This document shows, one piece after another, positions 7,927 through 15,012 of a stretch of DNA of 15,531 bases; the first letter of the stretch is position 1; the number at the start of each line of letters is the position of its first letter. The notes under the pieces are model-generated. The model saw only the letters and a program-made list of their open reading frames with translations. It did not search any database and was not told where the DNA came from. The position numbers and the translations under genes are program-made. Source of the stretch: Acidimicrobiaceae bacterium (GTDB taxonomy: Bacteria > Actinomycetota > Acidimicrobiia > Acidimicrobiales > Acidimicrobiaceae); assembly GCA_013044365.1 (NCBI GenBank), contig JABEUP010000095.1:1-15531 (forward strand). The letters are read 5' to 3'.

Positions 7927-8913
7927 TCATGCGACCTCGGCAGCTTCCCTAACAGCCTGCTCGATAGCTCGCCGTGTCATGCGTTTTCTCCAAACATAGG
8001 AGAGGTCGGCATTGTCGAGAGGCCGGGCTGGTTTGGCAGCTTCGGCTGCCACCTCTTCCAGAATGGTGTCGTCAATCCGGTTTCCCAAAAGCGGTTGCGC
8101 AGCATGGCTAACATCCAGCGGCTGAGGACCCACGGCGGTGATAATGATACGGCAGTCGTCAACGACAGGCCCGCTCAACTGTAAAGCCACCGCCACTCCA
8201 GCAAGCGGAAAATCAATCGAGCCTCGATTGCGAACCTTGACATAAGAGGACTTCCATCTGCCTGGATCTGGCATACGCAGGCTGACAAGAATCTCGTCAG
8301 CTGCTTTTGTCATGTAGAACTGGCCATCATCTTGGTATAACGACGCAACCGGGACTTCTCGCATACCCTTCGGACCAACCAAAACTACAGTCGCCTGCAT
8401 CGACATTGCTGCCGGAGCAGTATCTGATGAGGCAATTGCCCTGCAAGTCGCACTCGCCGGTGCGACTCTGCAAATGTCTCCATCCTTCTTCATGCAAAAT
8501 CCAAGAGCTTTACGCCATTCGTAGCTCTCGTCGTAATAATTACAGCGGGTATCCACGCATAGGTTCCCGCCGATAGTGCCTGCATTGCGTAACGCCGGTG
8601 AGGACACCAATGCTGCGGCGCGTACATAACCCGGATATGCCGCCCGTAACTCTGAGCTGGAAACAACTTCGGCGAGAGTCACACATGCGCCAATCTCAAA
8701 TCCACCATCTGACACGGCCCGAATCTGGCGGAGTTCGTCAAGGTGGCCAAGGCTGATAACGACCTCTGGCTCGATCTGACCTCGCTTCATCTTGGGGAGC
8801 AAATCTGTTCCTCCCGCCATCACCATCGCCCGAGATCCATACTCTGAAAGAACCTGTGCAGCTTCTGCAACAGATCCTGGCCGTAGATAACTAAAACGCG
8901 GAAGACGTAGCAT
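7927..8913 (-). CDS. hcrB: 4-hydroxybenzoyl-CoA reductase-type FAD subunit with extra [4Fe-4S] insertion
   Basis: This 328-residue FAD-binding subunit belongs to a xanthine-oxidase-family enzyme. The FAD motifs AGGTDLLPKMKRG (33-45) and TIGGNLC (113-119) are clear. An insertion then carries Cys124, Cys140, Cys148 and Cys157 with NYYDESYEWRKALGFCMKK between and around them. Thauera aromatica HcrB has its low-potential [4Fe-4S] cluster on four cysteines (122, 138, 146, 155, from memory), so the spacing here is identical with an offset of two. Ordinary xanthine, CO and furoyl-CoA dehydrogenase FAD subunits lack this insertion. It points to reverse electron flow from ferredoxin towards molybdenum, i.e. 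reductive dehydroxylation of an aryl-CoA. The start at 8913 overlaps the end of hcrA by 23 bases, so translation is probably coupled. Confidence 0.85.
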   Translation of the reverse strand: MLRLPRFSYLRPGSVAEAAQVLSEYGSRAMVMAGGTDLLPKMKRGQIEPEVVISLGHLDELRQIRAVSDGGFEIGACVTLAEVVSSSELRAAYPGYVRAAALVSSPALRNAGTIGGNLCVDTRCNYYDESYEWRKALGFCMKKDGDICRVAPASATCRAIASSDTAPAAMSMQATVVLVGPKGMREVPVASLYQDDGQFYMTKAADEILVSLRMPDPGRWKSSYVKVRNRGSIDFPLAGVAVALQLSGPVVDDCRIIITAVGPQPLDVSHAAQPLLGNRIDDTILEEVAAEAAKPARPLDNADLSYVWRKRMTRRAIEQAVREAAEVA

Positions 8914-11263
8914 CGAAAGGAGGCACCTTTACAATAGGCGGATAGGAAATTTGTGGGAACTTTTTCGGCCCATAACGGCCTTCACGACCCTTGGCGCGGG
9001 CGTCAAGCGCTCTCATGATCTTGTCCGGGGTAATCGGGACTTCGTCAACCCAAACGCCGAGCGCGTCGTATACAGCTGATACAACTGCTGGAATTACCGG
9101 AAGAAGCGGACCCTGACCAGCTTCCTTAGCTCCATATGGACCTTCCAGATCAACCGTATCCACCAAAAATGTCTCGACTTCCGGCATCTCTAAGAACGTA
9201 AACGACTTATAGTCAAGCATCGAAGGCTGCTTGTGGAGACCATTTCGGTAAAGTTGACCTTCCATCATCGCTTCCGATAAGCCCATGTAAACGCCACCCT
9301 CAACTTGACCTTTTACCGCGAGCGAATTGATCGAACGTCCAATGTCGTGAGCAATCCATACTTTGTTCAGGCGAATCTCACCACTGTACGGATCTGCATT
9401 GAGATCAACAACTGCTGCGGAATAGCTGTAGGCGGGGCTGGGTCCAACTCCAGCAGCCTTGTACTTGCCGCCGATATCTCGCGGCGGAGTGTAGCTGCCG
9501 CGGGTTGTAAGGACACCCAGACGCTCCTGGGCGAGAAGAGCGGCATCTTCGAAGGAAAGCTCTCCTATCTTTCCTTCACCTACCATTACATCGCCAGGGC
9601 TGCATTCCATCTTTTCCGCTACCACTTCTACCAGGATGTCGCGCATTTCCTTTGCTGCTTGAAGTGCGGCATTCCCTGCCATAAATGTCACCCTGGAAGA
9701 ATAAGACCCTAGATCCACAGGGGTAAGTCCGGTATCGCCGCTGACAATACGAATATCAGTCGGCCAAAGACCTAACTGCTCTGCAGCAACAGTGGCAAGC
9801 ACTGTGTCCGAACCCTGGCCAATATCAGTGGCGCCACAATAAAGAGATACTCCGCCGCGATTCACCTGGATGATACATTCACTGTGGGGAAGCTTGTTCC
9901 AATAGATTGGCAGTCCGGCTCCGCACATGTAGCTTGATACCGCGAAACCCATACCATGTCCCAGCTGCTTTTTTCGCTCGTGGTAGCGCGACGCATTGAT
10001 AACCTGATCGGTAACCTCTTCGATCCCGCAAGAGGTTATGCGCAGATGATTAATGGTTCGGCTGTACGGCTTTACGTAGTTGCGCCTACGGAGTTCAACA
10101 GGATCCAGCCCGATAGATTCAGCAATCTTGTCCAAATGAAGCTCTAGTGCAAAACGAGGTTGAGGAGTACCGTGTCCACGTTTTGGACCGCAGGGCGCCT
10201 TATTTGTAAATACCCTGACGCCTTCAAAGCGATAAGCGGGAATGTTGTAAGTTGTCGTTTGCAGCGCACCGGTATAGAGCATGGAGGCCGGTCCGTATGA
10301 CCCGTAGGCTCCGCCGTCCAGGGCTGTTCGAAAGTGCATGGCAAGAATCTTTCCATCCTGGGAAACCCCTGTTCGAACCCACATGAGAACTGGGTGCCTG
10401 CCACGGTGGACATAAAAAACCTCTTCACGCGTGAGAGTGCACTTTACGGGCCGCCCAGTGATCATTGCCAACTTGCTAACCGCCATCTCGTGCGAGAACG
10501 GGTCCGATTTTCCACCGAATCCGCCTCCGTGCGGTGCGGCCACCACCCTGATGTGTCCCATTGGCATATCGAAAACCCTCGATAAGGCACGGTGAACATA
10601 GTGTGGATTCTGGGTTGACGACCACAAAGTTAGCTGGTCGCCAACATAGGTTGCAATGGCGCTATGTTGTTCCATCGGCAGATGGGTATTGCCTTCGTAG
10701 AAAAAAACGTCCTCGCGGATAAAACTGGATTTCGCGAAACCTTCGTCGACTTCCCCGAACTCGAGCGCTCCCATCCGGTGAATGTTCCCAGGCCCTGCGT
10801 AATCGTGAATCGGCTCATCAGTCGGCGGAAGCAGCGCGTGCTCTATCGATTCAATTGCCTCCAGAGGCTCGTAAACAACCTCGATAACCCGACACGCAGC
10901 AAGTGCAGTTTCTTCATCAACGGCAGCCACAGCAGCAACTGGATCGCCTACAAATCGTACTTTCTCATTCTCAAGCGCATGTTCATCCTGGCTGGTTGGC
11001 ATAATGCCATATTTGATGGGAAGGTCAACTCCTGTAATGACCGCTACAACACCCTCCATTGCCAATGCTGCGCTGGTATCGATGGACAACACCCGGGCAT
11101 GGGGATGATGGCTTCGCAGCAACTTACAAAACAGCGTGCCCGGAAGTTCGATATCGTCAGCATAAGCAGTGAGACCTATGAGTTTTCCTACGGCGTCAAC
11201 TCTTGGCAATGATTTGCCGATGACCCGCAGATCGGTATTTCTGTCATTGGCCACCGTGGTCAT
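8891..11263 (-). CDS. hcrA: 4-hydroxybenzoyl-CoA reductase-type molybdopterin subunit
   Basis: This 790-residue catalytic subunit binds molybdenum-molybdopterin cytosine dinucleotide and holds the substrate site. The molybdenum-cofactor motifs are PHGGGFGGK (244-252), PKRGHGTPQ (360-368, matching the FRGFGGPQ loop of xanthine oxidase), GATDIGQGSD (477-486) and GSYSSRVTFMAGNA (519-532). These read as the hydroxybenzoyl-CoA reductase branch, not the CoxL branch: the CO-dehydrogenase active-site AYRCSFR loop is absent. At the C-terminus GAKEAGQGP (711-719) aligns with the xanthine oxidase AVGEPP segment, which puts Gln717 where the catalytic glutamate (bovine Glu1261) normally lies; the codon is CAG at 9115-9113. 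hcrA begins within the hcrC stop codon (ATGA), a coupled junction, and lies upstream of hcrB. The natural substrate is inferred. Confidence 0.88.
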   Translation of the reverse strand: MTTVANDRNTDLRVIGKSLPRVDAVGKLIGLTAYADDIELPGTLFCKLLRSHHPHARVLSIDTSAALAMEGVVAVITGVDLPIKYGIMPTSQDEHALENEKVRFVGDPVAAVAAVDEETALAACRVIEVVYEPLEAIESIEHALLPPTDEPIHDYAGPGNIHRMGALEFGEVDEGFAKSSFIREDVFFYEGNTHLPMEQHSAIATYVGDQLTLWSSTQNPHYVHRALSRVFDMPMGHIRVVAAPHGGGFGGKSDPFSHEMAVSKLAMITGRPVKCTLTREEVFYVHRGRHPVLMWVRTGVSQDGKILAMHFRTALDGGAYGSYGPASMLYTGALQTTTYNIPAYRFEGVRVFTNKAPCGPKRGHGTPQPRFALELHLDKIAESIGLDPVELRRRNYVKPYSRTINHLRITSCGIEEVTDQVINASRYHERKKQLGHGMGFAVSSYMCGAGLPIYWNKLPHSECIIQVNRGGVSLYCGATDIGQGSDTVLATVAAEQLGLWPTDIRIVSGDTGLTPVDLGSYSSRVTFMAGNAALQAAKEMRDILVEVVAEKMECSPGDVMVGEGKIGELSFEDAALLAQERLGVLTTRGSYTPPRDIGGKYKAAGVGPSPAYSYSAAVVDLNADPYSGEIRLNKVWIAHDIGRSINSLAVKGQVEGGVYMGLSEAMMEGQLYRNGLHKQPSMLDYKSFTFLEMPEVETFLVDTVDLEGPYGAKEAGQGPLLPVIPAVVSAVYDALGVWVDEVPITPDKIMRALDARAKGREGRYGPKKFPQISYPPIVKVPPFDATSSAF

Positions 11264-11742
11264 GCCATTGCCCTCCCAGCATCCTCTACTGCTTCAATAA
11301 TGCTTACGTAACCAGTACAGCGGCAAAGATTGCCGGAAAGGGCTTCTTTAATCTCTTCTCGAGACGGCGTGGGATTGGAATCAAGAAGTGCTTTGGACGA
11401 CAACACCATTCCCGGCGTACAATAACCGCACTGAAGAGCGCCATGATCCATCAAGGCTTGTTGAACCGGATGCAATGTACCCCCATCGGACACGCCTTCA
11501 ATTGTCGTTATCTCTGAACCCTCGACTTGACCGGGCAAGACTAGACAACTCAGCTGTGGAGTTCCATCTACCAGAACAACGCAGGCACCACACTCACCGG
11601 CCTCACATCCATGCTTTGTCCCGGTCAGGCGCAAATCTTCACGGAGCACTTCCAGCAGTGTTGCATACGGTTTAACCAGCAGCTCATGGGAACGACCATT
11701 GACCGAAAACCGCAGGATCTCGCGACTGCCAATGCTACTCAT
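11260..11742 (-). CDS. hcrC: 4-hydroxybenzoyl-CoA reductase-type [2Fe-2S] subunit
   Basis: This 160-residue small subunit carries two [2Fe-2S] clusters that pass electrons between FAD and molybdenum. The plant-ferredoxin-type site is Cys46, Cys51, Cys54 and Cys66 (GCEAGECGACVVLVDG). The second, helical-domain site is Cys105, Cys108, Cys140 and Cys142 (QCGYCTPGMV and NLCRCTGY). The length is as expected for HcrC/CoxS-type subunits. The frame extends to a GTG at 11763, but the ATG at 11742 is chosen because AGAGGAGG ends 5 bases before it and would otherwise be inside the coding region. It is the first gene of the minus-strand hcrCAB-ligase unit and shares an ATGA junction with hcrA. The promoter must lie in the spacer towards ubiX. 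Confidence 0.92.
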   Translation of the reverse strand: MSSIGSREILRFSVNGRSHELLVKPYATLLEVLREDLRLTGTKHGCEAGECGACVVLVDGTPQLSCLVLPGQVEGSEITTIEGVSDGGTLHPVQQALMDHGALQCGYCTPGMVLSSKALLDSNPTPSREEIKEALSGNLCRCTGYVSIIEAVEDAGRAMA

Positions 11743-11747
11743 CCTTA

Positions 11748-11755
11748 CCTCCTCT
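11748..11755 (-). promoter_or_regulatory. Strong Shine-Dalgarno site of hcrC
   Basis: AGAGGAGG on the minus strand, 5 bases before the ATG at 11742. It is one of the strongest ribosome-binding sites in the window and decides the hcrC start over the upstream GTG at 11763. Confidence 0.8.
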
Positions 11756-12032
11756 AAAATCACAACCCGGTGGAATTATTTCTCAAGGTCGTGATGGCTC
11801 CATACAGAAAAACTTTAACCGGGGCCTGCTTATTGGACCAGGGAAACGAAAACACACTTTTGGGAATTAGCCCCCGGATTTTGCCCTATCTAGCGTCTTT
11901 AGACAATAGAGTTCGAAGGAAGCACCGCTAGTGCCAATCCGTATCCTGCGATTCAATTTGCACATTAGTCCTCCCCCCAAGCGTGATTCATCCCGACATC
12001 GCAAAGCGTAGCATGCTCCATATGTAGCGATT

Positions 12033-12052
12033 AAACCCATTCGGGCTTTTTT
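12033..12052 (+). terminator. Possible intrinsic terminator (short stem, T-run) in the hcrC-ubiX spacer
   Basis: AAACCCATTCGGGCTTTTTT: a short CCC/GGG stem with a 4-base loop followed by six T's at 12047-12052. The stem is weak. No annotated plus-strand gene lies just upstream, so if functional it would end an unrecognised short transcript. Confidence 0.3.
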
Positions 12053-12194
12053 CTATCAAGCGAAAACACATACCTTGAACTGCCTCTAGTCATCGCAGCA
12101 AATGACATTAAAGGACCTGGCTGGTTAGCGATGGGTTCTGGTGGGAATGACAGGCCGGTGCATCCGATAAAATCCGCGCCACACGTGGTCGTGC

Positions 12195-12226
12195 AATTAA
12201 ATCGCCGCTCAGACCACAATTTAATT
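12195..12226. repeat. AT-rich 8-bp inverted repeat, possible operator
   Basis: AATTAAAT (12195-12202) and ATTTAATT (12219-12226) are exact reverse complements separated by 16 bases. A second, interleaved pair, GTGGTC (12185-12190) and GACCAC (12212-12217), adds symmetry. Such spacing suits a dimeric regulator, but the low sequence complexity makes chance plausible. Confidence 0.35.
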
Positions 12227-12434
12227 ATGTTCAGGACATAACCGGCAACCCTCTTCTCAACAGCAAGGATGAGAAAACGTCACCGCTACCATAGAGAGGT
12301 GCGGGCAAGCAGTCATTTCTCGCAGATGCAAAACTGGGAAATTTCGCCGGCGGTTGGCAAAGGGGCCAAAACTGAATAGAGTTACTGAAAAGTTTCTCCG
12401 GCCTGTATTACAAGGAATATTAGAGGTACGTCCT

Positions 12435-12440
12435 TATAAT
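12435..12440 (+). promoter_or_regulatory. Consensus -10 box for ubiX
   Basis: TATAAT at 12435-12440 is a perfect sigma-70-type -10 hexamer about 120 bases before the ubiX start. No good -35 hexamer lies 16-18 bases upstream (TTACAA at 12408 is 21 bases away), so it may need an activator. Transcription would begin near 12447. Confidence 0.45.
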
Positions 12441-12454
12441 TCATGTTCCAAGTT

Positions 12455-12474
12455 GGACCTTGCTTTGCAAGTCC
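12455..12474 (+). repeat. Hairpin at the predicted 5' end of the ubiX transcript
   Basis: GGACCTTGC (12455-12463) pairs with GCAAGTCC (12467-12474), giving eight base pairs with one bulged C and a TTT loop. It overlaps the small palindrome TCCAAGTTGGA at 12447-12457, which could itself be an operator. It could stabilise or regulate the leader RNA. Confidence 0.4.
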
Positions 12475-12560
12475 GCATTAGTACATCCAAGGCCGGCGGA
12501 ACGGCAACCTATACGAAGAATTGATGACGATGGCAAATCACGGGAAGGCAAAAAGAGGAA

Positions 12561-13142
12561 ATGGGCCCGATTGACAGGTTGATTGTGGGGGTATCCGGTT
12601 CGAGCGCTCCCCAACTCGCACTGACTATGCTCCAGGCGTTGAAAGAAATGGAAAGTATAGAAGTGCATCTGGTTCTTTCCAAGGGAGCAGAAAAAAGTAT
12701 CGCTTACGAACTTGGAATGACCCGAAAGGAAATTGAGGCCTACGGCAACGTCGTTTACGATCCCGAGGATCTCGGCGCTGCGATATCTTCCGGGTCTTTC
12801 AAGACAATGGGTATGGTAGTCATACCCTGCTCGATGCGCACACTGGCGGCCGTAGCCTCTGGATACACGCCAGACCTGCTGACCCGGACCGCAGATGTTT
12901 GCATCAAGGAGCGCCGGCGTCTGGTCTTGGTAACCCGAGAAACCCCATTGAGTTTAATCCACATAAAAAATATGGAGGCAGTCACGCTTGCCGGAGGGAC
13001 CATATTACCCCCGGTTCCAGCTTTCTACCACAAACCAAAGTCCATTGATGACCTTCTAAGGCAAACTGTCGGTAAAGTTCTGGATCAATTTGAAATTGAA
13101 CACCACCTGTTCGCGCGTTGGGAAGGTACAGAAATCGGCTAA
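12561..13142 (+). CDS. ubiX: UbiX-family flavin prenyltransferase
   Basis: This 193-residue cytoplasmic enzyme of the UbiX/Pad1 family joins dimethylallyl phosphate to FMN to make prenylated FMN, the cofactor of UbiD-type decarboxylases. The FMN-binding loop is GVSGSSA (10-16). The central motif runs from VVIPCSMRTLAAVASG (86-101) to LLTRTADVCIKERRR (106-120), then LVLVTRETPLSLIH (121-134). The C-terminal active-site lid includes PAFYHKP (153-159) and Arg186. The length is normal. ATG at 12561 is the only reasonable start; an in-frame stop lies at 12525, and AGAGGA lies just upstream at a short spacing. It is divergent from hcrCAB and convergent with the ubiD gene that needs its product. A separate copy for quinone synthesis may exist elsewhere, so this one may be dedicated to catabolism. 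Confidence 0.9.
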   Translation: MGPIDRLIVGVSGSSAPQLALTMLQALKEMESIEVHLVLSKGAEKSIAYELGMTRKEIEAYGNVVYDPEDLGAAISSGSFKTMGMVVIPCSMRTLAAVASGYTPDLLTRTADVCIKERRRLVLVTRETPLSLIHIKNMEAVTLAGGTILPPVPAFYHKPKSIDDLLRQTVGKVLDQFEIEHHLFARWEGTEIG

Positions 13143-13152
13143 AGGTCCTTGG

Positions 13153-13209
13153 GAGATCCCTGTGATGTCAGCACTAACCCACATGTTCTGCCAACATCAC
13201 AGGGATCTC
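13153..13209. terminator. 16-bp perfect inverted repeat: bidirectional terminator between ubiX and ubiD
   Basis: GAGATCCCTGTGATGT (13153-13168) and ACATCACAGGGATCTC (13194-13209) are exact reverse complements around a 25-base loop, 10 bases after the ubiX stop. TGATTTT follows on the plus strand. It separates convergent ubiX and ubiD, so it probably ends ubiX and perhaps also ubiD transcripts. Confidence 0.75.
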
Positions 13210-13284
13210 TGATTTTGGGGTTCACCCAGGACTCGGAGTTCACCTACGAAAGAGTCATATTTCGAGAAATAGTTGCACAGAGAC

Positions 13285-14670
13285 TTAGTCAAGGAAGTCG
13301 GCGAGAAATACCTCTCCATCCCCTATGGGCCGGATCCGTTCAAACTCCTCTCTGGCTTCAGGGAAAGAGGTAGCGGGCTTGGTTGCGTCAATAACCATCT
13401 TGCTTCCCAACCTTTGCCAGTCTGGCCCACCGGGACCTTTTAGCTCCACTCCGGTCGGATCCATTGGGTGAACTCTTACGCCATCAATTATCGATACATC
13501 TCTCGCAGGATCCACTCTCGTATTGATCGCCCACAAGACTTCCCAGTAGTCGTAAATATTGACATCAGTATCAACGACAATGACCACTTTAGGATGCAAT
13601 ACCGGACTGCCCAATGCAGCCAACCCAACATTCTTTGCCTCTCCGGCAAAGCGGGGGGTCATCTGAATCACTACTCCAAATATTCCTGGCAATACAAGGA
13701 GGTTTGCCAGGTCGACGTAGCCACCGACATTCTGGATGTGATTATATATTGCTGCGCCGAACGGAAACTTATGGAACAGACATCCCTCCATCTCGCTACC
13801 ATTCTGAAGATTTTTGAATATCGCATCGCTCCGTTTGGTCACCTTGTCGACGACAATGATAGGATTTTTCCCCGTACCGGCAATGTAGTAATCCTGGAAT
13901 TCGCTGAATGGACCCTCTTCCTCCCGATGGAACGGAGGAATATGGCCCTCGATAACCACCTCGGCATAAGCTGGCACAAAAATATCACTCAACTCCGACT
14001 TAACCATCTTTACCGGCTCATCCAGCAGCGCTCCGGCAATTTCCATTTCATCCATACCCAAAGATCCGCTTATAGCGGCCGCCATGTAGTAAAGCGGATG
14101 ATGCCCGATCACAACTGAAACTGGCATATCCTTGCCCAAAGCCTCGTACTTGGAGTAGATTGCCCTGGTGTGCCTCGGAACCATCAAGATTCCCGTCTGA
14201 CGAGGTCCTTGGACTTGAAGCCTGTGAATACTGACGTTTTGCTTGCCAGTTTCCGGATCGATGGTAAACACCATCCCCGACCCAATTACTTCCCCGCCGT
14301 CTTTAGTCCCAGCACGGTGCACCGGCCATGCCGTCAAATCGATCTGGTCACCTTCGAGATGGACGTCTTTAACCGGACCAGTCGACACCCGCTCCCAGGG
14401 AATTTGTTCCGACATTTTTCCAGCCAGATGACGAACAACTTCTTCCTTTTTCATTCCAAACGCCAGCGCGACGTGATCCATGTTGGCGGGTGCATTCCCA
14501 ACTGAACGCCAGCCGGGTGCGCCAGTCAAAGAATGGAACATCAGCGCCTTTGAGCGGGACTGATACAACAAGGCTCCCATTTGAGTCTTGGGGTTGACCG
14601 GCTTTTTAATGTGCAGCAACTCACCATGCTGTTCCAGCGTATCCAACCAGCTACGCAGATCTTTTACCAC
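13285..14670 (-). CDS. ubiD: UbiD-family prenylated-FMN-dependent (de)carboxylase
   Basis: This 461-residue cytoplasmic enzyme of the UbiD family reversibly decarboxylates aromatic or alpha,beta-unsaturated acids using prenylated FMN. The catalytic Glu-Arg-Glu triad is visible: Arg150 in NVSIHRLQV (145-153) and Glu252/Glu257 in EEGPFSEFQDYY (251-262), matching Arg173, Glu277 and Glu282 of Aspergillus Fdc1 in order and spacing. Asn145 and His167 fit the metal-binding residues of the cofactor site. It is slightly shorter than UbiD and Fdc1. The start is GTG at 14670 with AGAGGGGAG (14684-14676) 5 bases before it. By context it acts on a hydroxybenzoate-like acid or carboxylates a phenol, but the family also includes furan- and phenyl-acid decarboxylases. 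It is co-directional with the MFS gene, 342 bases away. Confidence 0.9.
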   Translation of the reverse strand: MVKDLRSWLDTLEQHGELLHIKKPVNPKTQMGALLYQSRSKALMFHSLTGAPGWRSVGNAPANMDHVALAFGMKKEEVVRHLAGKMSEQIPWERVSTGPVKDVHLEGDQIDLTAWPVHRAGTKDGGEVIGSGMVFTIDPETGKQNVSIHRLQVQGPRQTGILMVPRHTRAIYSKYEALGKDMPVSVVIGHHPLYYMAAAISGSLGMDEMEIAGALLDEPVKMVKSELSDIFVPAYAEVVIEGHIPPFHREEEGPFSEFQDYYIAGTGKNPIIVVDKVTKRSDAIFKNLQNGSEMEGCLFHKFPFGAAIYNHIQNVGGYVDLANLLVLPGIFGVVIQMTPRFAGEAKNVGLAALGSPVLHPKVVIVVDTDVNIYDYWEVLWAINTRVDPARDVSIIDGVRVHPMDPTGVELKGPGGPDWQRLGSKMVIDATKPATSFPEAREEFERIRPIGDGEVFLADFLD

Positions 14671-15012
14671 CGAATCTCCCCTCTAGACGTCATGTCTGCC
14701 CAGTCGACTACCTGCGACCCAGATCCAAGACGTATTCACATTAGATTACAAATTAATTGCAACTATAAGACCATTTACCATGACACGCCAATTTAGGCTC
14801 CGGCGGTCAACCCTGGGATGGGATGCGAAACACCAAAATGCCGCGCGTATGCCTACCGGTATAAATATGTACCACGAGTCTTATCTATCGCGCCGAAGGG
14901 AGCATTTGTCCACATCGACGTCAGCCGATTTTACCAACGCTCCCCGGCCTTCAGTGCCTGGGGAGCACAAGTACCAGGATTTAGAACCCCGCAAACCTGA
15001 TTGGAGAAATAT
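14671..15012. other. Intergenic region between MFS gene and ubiD
   Basis: About 340 bases without a supported gene; the frames on the plus strand are short and lack protein features. It contains the ubiD Shine-Dalgarno site (14676-14684) and an imperfect hairpin GCTCCCC (14939-14945) / GGGGAGC (14960-14966) with a few further pairs inside. That hairpin may end the MFS transcript but has no T-run. A separate ubiD promoter probably lies here, but I cannot place it. Confidence 0.4.

Larger units (their letters stand above)
11764..12560. other. Long divergent regulatory spacer between hcrC and ubiX
   Basis: Roughly 800 bases without a convincing gene separate the divergent hcrC and ubiX genes. 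The one longer frame (12031-12219, minus) has no protein-like features. The spacer holds a small hairpin with a T-run (12033-12052), an AT-rich inverted repeat (12195-12226), a consensus -10 box (12435-12440) and a hairpin in the presumed ubiX leader (12455-12474). Promoters and operators for both directions probably lie here. Its length leaves room for a small RNA or a decayed gene, but I could not recognise either. Confidence 0.5.

Noticed and set aside
10664..11212. 182-codon open frame on the plus strand
   Set aside because: It lies entirely antisense to hcrA, with no recognisable domain or ribosome-binding site.
8891..11263. Carbon monoxide dehydrogenase large subunit (CoxL)
   Set aside because: The AYRCSFR active-site loop of form I CoxL is absent, and the overall motifs read as the aryl-CoA reductase branch.
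7927..11742. Furoyl-CoA dehydrogenase (Hmf-type) as the identity of the molybdenum enzyme, given the UbiD/UbiX neighbours
   Set aside because: The extra four-cysteine insertion in the FAD subunit fits hydroxybenzoyl-CoA reductase; furoyl-CoA dehydrogenases, as far as I know, lack it. No 2-oxoglutaroyl-CoA hydrolase is seen.
13468..14118. 216-codon open frame on the plus strand
   Set aside because: It is antisense to the well-supported ubiD gene and shows no protein-family features; it is a codon-pattern shadow.
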